DNA of 64,000 bases from Oscillospiraceae bacterium (GTDB lineage Bacteria > Bacillota > Clostridia > Oscillospirales > Oscillospiraceae), in NCBI GenBank assembly GCA_021201735.1, contig JAJQEJ010000064.1, forward strand, positions 1-64,000. The letters are read 5' to 3'. Made by a program: the position numbers and the translations under genes. Below the pieces are notes generated by a model. That model had not been told where the DNA came from. It saw only the letters and a program-made list of their open reading frames with translations, and ran no database searches. Position 1 is the stretch's first letter, and every line of letters starts with the position of its first letter. Below are positions 61,267 to 64,000 of the stretch, piece by piece.

Positions 61267-62834
61267 GTGTGTTGGACAGGCTGCGCCGCCGCCCCCGGCC
61301 TGACACCGGCGAGGTGGCCGTTGCGCAGACATCAGACAAATACAGTGACTACCCTTCCAATGGCCTGACGCCTGAAACGCTGGCGGCGATCTTCCGAGAG
61401 GCCGACGCGGGCGATGTGCTCCGGCAGTCGGAATTGTTTGAGGAGATGGAGGAGAAAGACCCCCACCTGTTCAGCCAGCTCCAGACCCGGAAGAACGCGG
61501 TTACAGGGCTTGACTATGAGATCATCCCCTTTGATGGAGACAATCCCAGAGATAAGGAAATCGCGGAATATGTGTCAAAGGTGATCACAAGCATAGAGGG
61601 CTTTGAGGATATCCAGCTGGATCTGCTGGACGCCATTGGGAAGGGGTTCGCGGTCAGTGAAATCATATGGGGCTATGACAGCAACGGGCATATTACAGTA
61701 AATGACATTCGATCCCGGCACCAGAAGCGGTTCTTTTGGGACGGCATAGACGACAGCTTCCGGGTGCGGACCAAGGAATCCCCACAGGGCATGTTACTGC
61801 CCGAGAACAAATTCATTGTGCATAAGTACAAGGCCCGAAGCGGGCACACCTCCCGCGCCGGTGTGCTGCGCGTGGTAGCGTGGATGTATCTGTTCAAGAA
61901 CTATAACATCAAGGACTGGATTAGCTTCGCCGAGATTTATGGCCTGCCGCTCCGGCTGGGCAAATATCAGCCGGGCGCAAGCGAGGCGGAGAAGAAAGCA
62001 CTGATGCAGGCGCTGCTCCAGTTGGGTGCGGACGCGGCGGGGATCATTCCGGACGGTACGACGATTGATTTTATCACCACAGACAAAAGCAGCTCGACCA
62101 ATCTGTATGAGCGGCTGGCGCGGTATTGCGATGAGCAGATCAGCAAGGCGATCCTCGGCCAGACACTGACCTCGGACGCGGGCAGCGGATCCTATGCCCA
62201 ATCCAAAACGCACAACGAGGTCCGGCATGACCTCACCGCCGCCGACTGCAAAAGTCTGTCCGCCACACTCCGCCGCGACCTTATCCGTCCCTTGGTGCTC
62301 TTTGAGTTCGCCGAGGAGAAGCGCATCCCGCATTTGCGCTTTGACTTTGAAGAGTCGGAAGACCTTGTGCAGCTGTCGACCATACTGGGCACGCTCATTG
62401 AGAAGACGGGACTGGAAGTGCCCATGTCCTACATCTATAAAAAGTTCAGCATCCCGGAGCCGGAGCAGGGCGAAAAAATCGCCGCGCCGCCGCGCAGTGC
62501 AGGGGGCGGCATGTTCCCCTTCCGGCGGGAAGCGCCGGAGGAGAGTATCTCACTCAAAGCCGGATCAGCGCCCGCCCCCGGAACACAGGAGCACATTGAC
62601 CGGCTTGCCGCCGCAGCCGTCAGGAAAGGCGCGGGCGCATTCAGGAACGCAATGGCCCCTGTACTCAAAATAGTTGAGAAAGCGGAAAGTCTGGAGGATC
62701 TGCGCGACCTGATGCAAAATGACAAAATGGTCGCCGACCTCTACCGGTCGATGGATGTCTCGCAGATTGAGCAGCTCCTGCAGACGGCCATGCTGTACGC
62801 TGACCTTGAGGGCCGGGTGATGGACAGTGGATGA
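61263..62834 (+). CDS. Mu gp29-like portal protein (DUF935)
   Basis: 523 residues of the DUF935 portal family, the dodecameric ring through which DNA enters the head. Family-like parts include LFEEMEEKDPHLFSQLQTRK, FAVSEIIWGYD, RSGHTSRAGVLRV and GQTLTSDAGSGSYAQ. GTG start overlaps the methyltransferase stop by GTGA. Complete and of normal length. Confidence 0.93.
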   Translation: MSVLDRLRRRPRPDTGEVAVAQTSDKYSDYPSNGLTPETLAAIFREADAGDVLRQSELFEEMEEKDPHLFSQLQTRKNAVTGLDYEIIPFDGDNPRDKEIAEYVSKVITSIEGFEDIQLDLLDAIGKGFAVSEIIWGYDSNGHITVNDIRSRHQKRFFWDGIDDSFRVRTKESPQGMLLPENKFIVHKYKARSGHTSRAGVLRVVAWMYLFKNYNIKDWISFAEIYGLPLRLGKYQPGASEAEKKALMQALLQLGADAAGIIPDGTTIDFITTDKSSSTNLYERLARYCDEQISKAILGQTLTSDAGSGSYAQSKTHNEVRHDLTAADCKSLSATLRRDLIRPLVLFEFAEEKRIPHLRFDFEESEDLVQLSTILGTLIEKTGLEVPMSYIYKKFSIPEPEQGEKIAAPPRSAGGGMFPFRREAPEESISLKAGSAPAPGTQEHIDRLAAAAVRKGAGAFRNAMAPVLKIVEKAESLEDLRDLMQNDKMVADLYRSMDVSQIEQLLQTAMLYADLEGRVMDSG

Positions 62835-63537
62835 GATTGACGCGGTGCTGAGTCGCAAGGATATGACCTTCGAGGAGGCCGTGGACTATTTCAAGGAGCG
62901 GGTGCCGGTTTCCCCGGCAAAGTTCAAGGAGCTCTGCGGGAAGTACAAGAGCCTGGCCTTTACCGTGAGCGGGTATACATCGGCGCAGATCCTCAACCGG
63001 TTCTATGAGGAGATTCTCGCGGCGCTGGAGGAAGGCAACACCCTCTCAGAGTTCAAGGCTAACATGAACGAGTTTCTTGAATCGGAGGGATATGAGGGCA
63101 TTACCCCCTTTCAGGCCGACAACATATTCCGCACCAATACGCAGACAGCGTACAACGTAGGCCACTATGAACAGATGACCGACCCGGATGTGCTGCAGTA
63201 TCGGCCCTACTGGGTGTATCGGGCGGTCGGGGACGAACGGACACGGCTGTCGCACCTCGCGATGGACGGGCGGGTGTTCGCCGCCGATGATCCCATCTGG
63301 GACACATGGTTTCCGCCAAACGGGTACCGCTGCCGCTGCACCGTATCCAGCTTGTCGGCCCGACAGGTGGAGGAGCGTGGGCTTACGGTCGAAACCAAAA
63401 TGCCGCAGGAGGTTATGCCCGACCCGAGCTTTGCAACAAACCCCGCAAAGGACCGCTTTGAGCCGGACATGACAGGCTACCCCGAAGCGCTTGTCAAGGC
63501 GTATCAGGACAGGGAAAAAGACAACAAGCCGCCGTGA
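62827..63537 (+). CDS. Mu gp30/F-like head morphogenesis protein
   Basis: 236 residues of the Mu F/SPP1 gp7 minor head family. The conserved end is VGDERTRLSHLAMDGRVFAADDPIW ... WFPPNGYRCRCTV (in parts), with the Cys pair CRC. It assists head assembly and DNA ejection. GTG start overlaps the portal stop by 8 bases. It is shorter than Mu F at the N-terminus. Confidence 0.88.
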   Translation: MDEIDAVLSRKDMTFEEAVDYFKERVPVSPAKFKELCGKYKSLAFTVSGYTSAQILNRFYEEILAALEEGNTLSEFKANMNEFLESEGYEGITPFQADNIFRTNTQTAYNVGHYEQMTDPDVLQYRPYWVYRAVGDERTRLSHLAMDGRVFAADDPIWDTWFPPNGYRCRCTVSSLSARQVEERGLTVETKMPQEVMPDPSFATNPAKDRFEPDMTGYPEALVKAYQDREKDNKPP

Positions 63538-63563
63538 GCCCGTAAAACGCCGCAGAACAGATT

Positions 63564-63628
63564 TTCAGGGCAAGGGCGGGTAGTTTCCCGCAATTGCCCT
63601 GAGACAGGCGTTATCACGCGTGATAACG
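63564..63628. promoter_or_regulatory. Hairpin plus perfect 20-bp palindrome before the protease gene
   Basis: A nested hairpin (TCAGGGCAA at 63564 with TTGCCCTGA ending at 63602; inner GCGGG/CCCGC) is followed at 63609-63628 by a perfect palindrome whose half is CGTTATCACG. The gap between head protein and protease (63538-63676) otherwise has no gene; Mu gpG is not found here. Confidence 0.55.
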
Positions 63629-63676
63629 GCGTTAGAGGGGCATTCAAACCGCACAGAAGGAAGGAGAACTGCAAAC

Positions 63677-64000
63677 ATGGAGGATTTTCTCACGCTCAAG
63701 GGCGGCGAGGTGGATGTTTCGGGTGCGCCGGAGATGATCGCCGTGCTGCCGCTGGGCCACGTCGTCAGCCAGAAGGGCGAGTTCAATGTGGATGAGGAGA
63801 GTTTCCGGGCGATGAAGGACGCGATTGCCCAGCGCGGCGTGGATCTTGTCATCGACTATGAGCACCAGACGCTCGGCGAGGGGCCAGCGCCTGCCGCAGG
63901 CTGGGTGAAAGCGCTTGTGCTGAAGGACGGTCAAATCTGCGCACAGGTGGAATGGACGCCTGCCGCAGCGCAATACCTGAAGAACCGGGAATACCGTTAT
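63677..64000 (+). CDS. Mu gp32-like protease/scaffold protein (partial)
   Basis: The first 108 residues of the Mu protease I family (MEDFLTLKGGEVDVSGAPEM at the start; LPLGHVVSQKG; RGVDLVIDYEHQTLGEGPAPAAGW in parts). Products of this gene cut the scaffold and mature the head. The gene is cut by the window end. AAGGAG lies about 10 bases upstream of the ATG. Confidence 0.88.
   Translation, partial: MEDFLTLKGGEVDVSGAPEMIAVLPLGHVVSQKGEFNVDEESFRAMKDAIAQRGVDLVIDYEHQTLGEGPAPAAGWVKALVLKDGQICAQVEWTPAAAQYLKNREYRY

Larger units (their letters stand above)
47185..64000 (+). mobile_element. Mu-like transposable prophage (left end and early to head genes; truncated by window end)
   Basis: Gene order follows phage Mu: repressor (leftward), Ner-like, MuA, MuB, Gam, GemA, Mor, lysis, gp27-, gp28-, gp29-, gp30- and gp32-like. 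The left boundary is approximate: host genes end with metY at 46579, and transposase-site-like repeats begin at 47185. Tail genes and the right end are outside the window. Confidence 0.92.

Overview
The window is a GC-rich chromosomal stretch of a Gram-positive, anaerobic-type bacterium, most likely a clostridial species of the Oscillospiraceae/Ruminococcaceae group. This rests on the gene content: SepF and DivIVA, RNase Y, HemZ, Hfq after MutL, a GerMN lipoprotein, SLH-anchored surface proteins, lipoproteins, and no outer-membrane genes. The species cannot be named from this sequence. No rRNA, tRNA or CRISPR array was seen.

Positions 1-18400 are mostly housekeeping: a HAD phosphatase, an ABC-F ATPase with a degenerate second ATP site, MetG, RNase Y, an NfeD/SPFH pair, a very large secreted alpha-2-macroglobulin-like protein behind an ECF-sigma-type promoter, an SLH/WG-repeat surface protein, release factor 2 (no programmed frameshift) and an AzlCD amino-acid exporter.

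Positions 18481-26575 hold the most striking host locus: two divergent operons forming what looks like a complete flavin-based extracellular electron-transfer system. Leftward are an FMN-binding lipoprotein, the flavin transferase ApbE, and a 1396-residue SLH-anchored protein with three flavinylation motifs. Rightward are a NusG-II-domain protein, a Gx-transporter-family membrane protein and a ferric-reductase-like heme membrane protein. Three copies of one palindrome (GTTAGY-N4-GCTAAC) lie between them, two of them just downstream of each divergent promoter, so one regulator probably controls both arms.

Positions 26700-46640 return to housekeeping: a leftward dtd-MBL-hemZ-nucleoside kinase set; rightward miaB-mutS-mutL-hfq; an HlyD-like protein, YggS, SepF and DivIVA; a D,D-carboxypeptidase; a ComEA-like/two-component/GerMN operon; and metY.

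From about 47.0 kb to the right edge lies a Mu-like transposable prophage, cut off by the window end. Its order matches Mu: leftward S24-type repressor, rightward Ner/Cro-like protein with paired operators, small early genes, MuA transposase, MuB ATPase, Gam, GemA (gp16), Mor activator, a terminator, holin genes, gp27-like small terminase, gp28-like large terminase, an inserted DNA methyltransferase, gp29-like portal, gp30-like head protein and the gp32-like protease. The terminase nuclease domain appears to lack a catalytic Asp, so packaging may be impaired. A 322-bp element with 25-bp perfect terminal inverted repeats (TA at both ends) sits in the early region.
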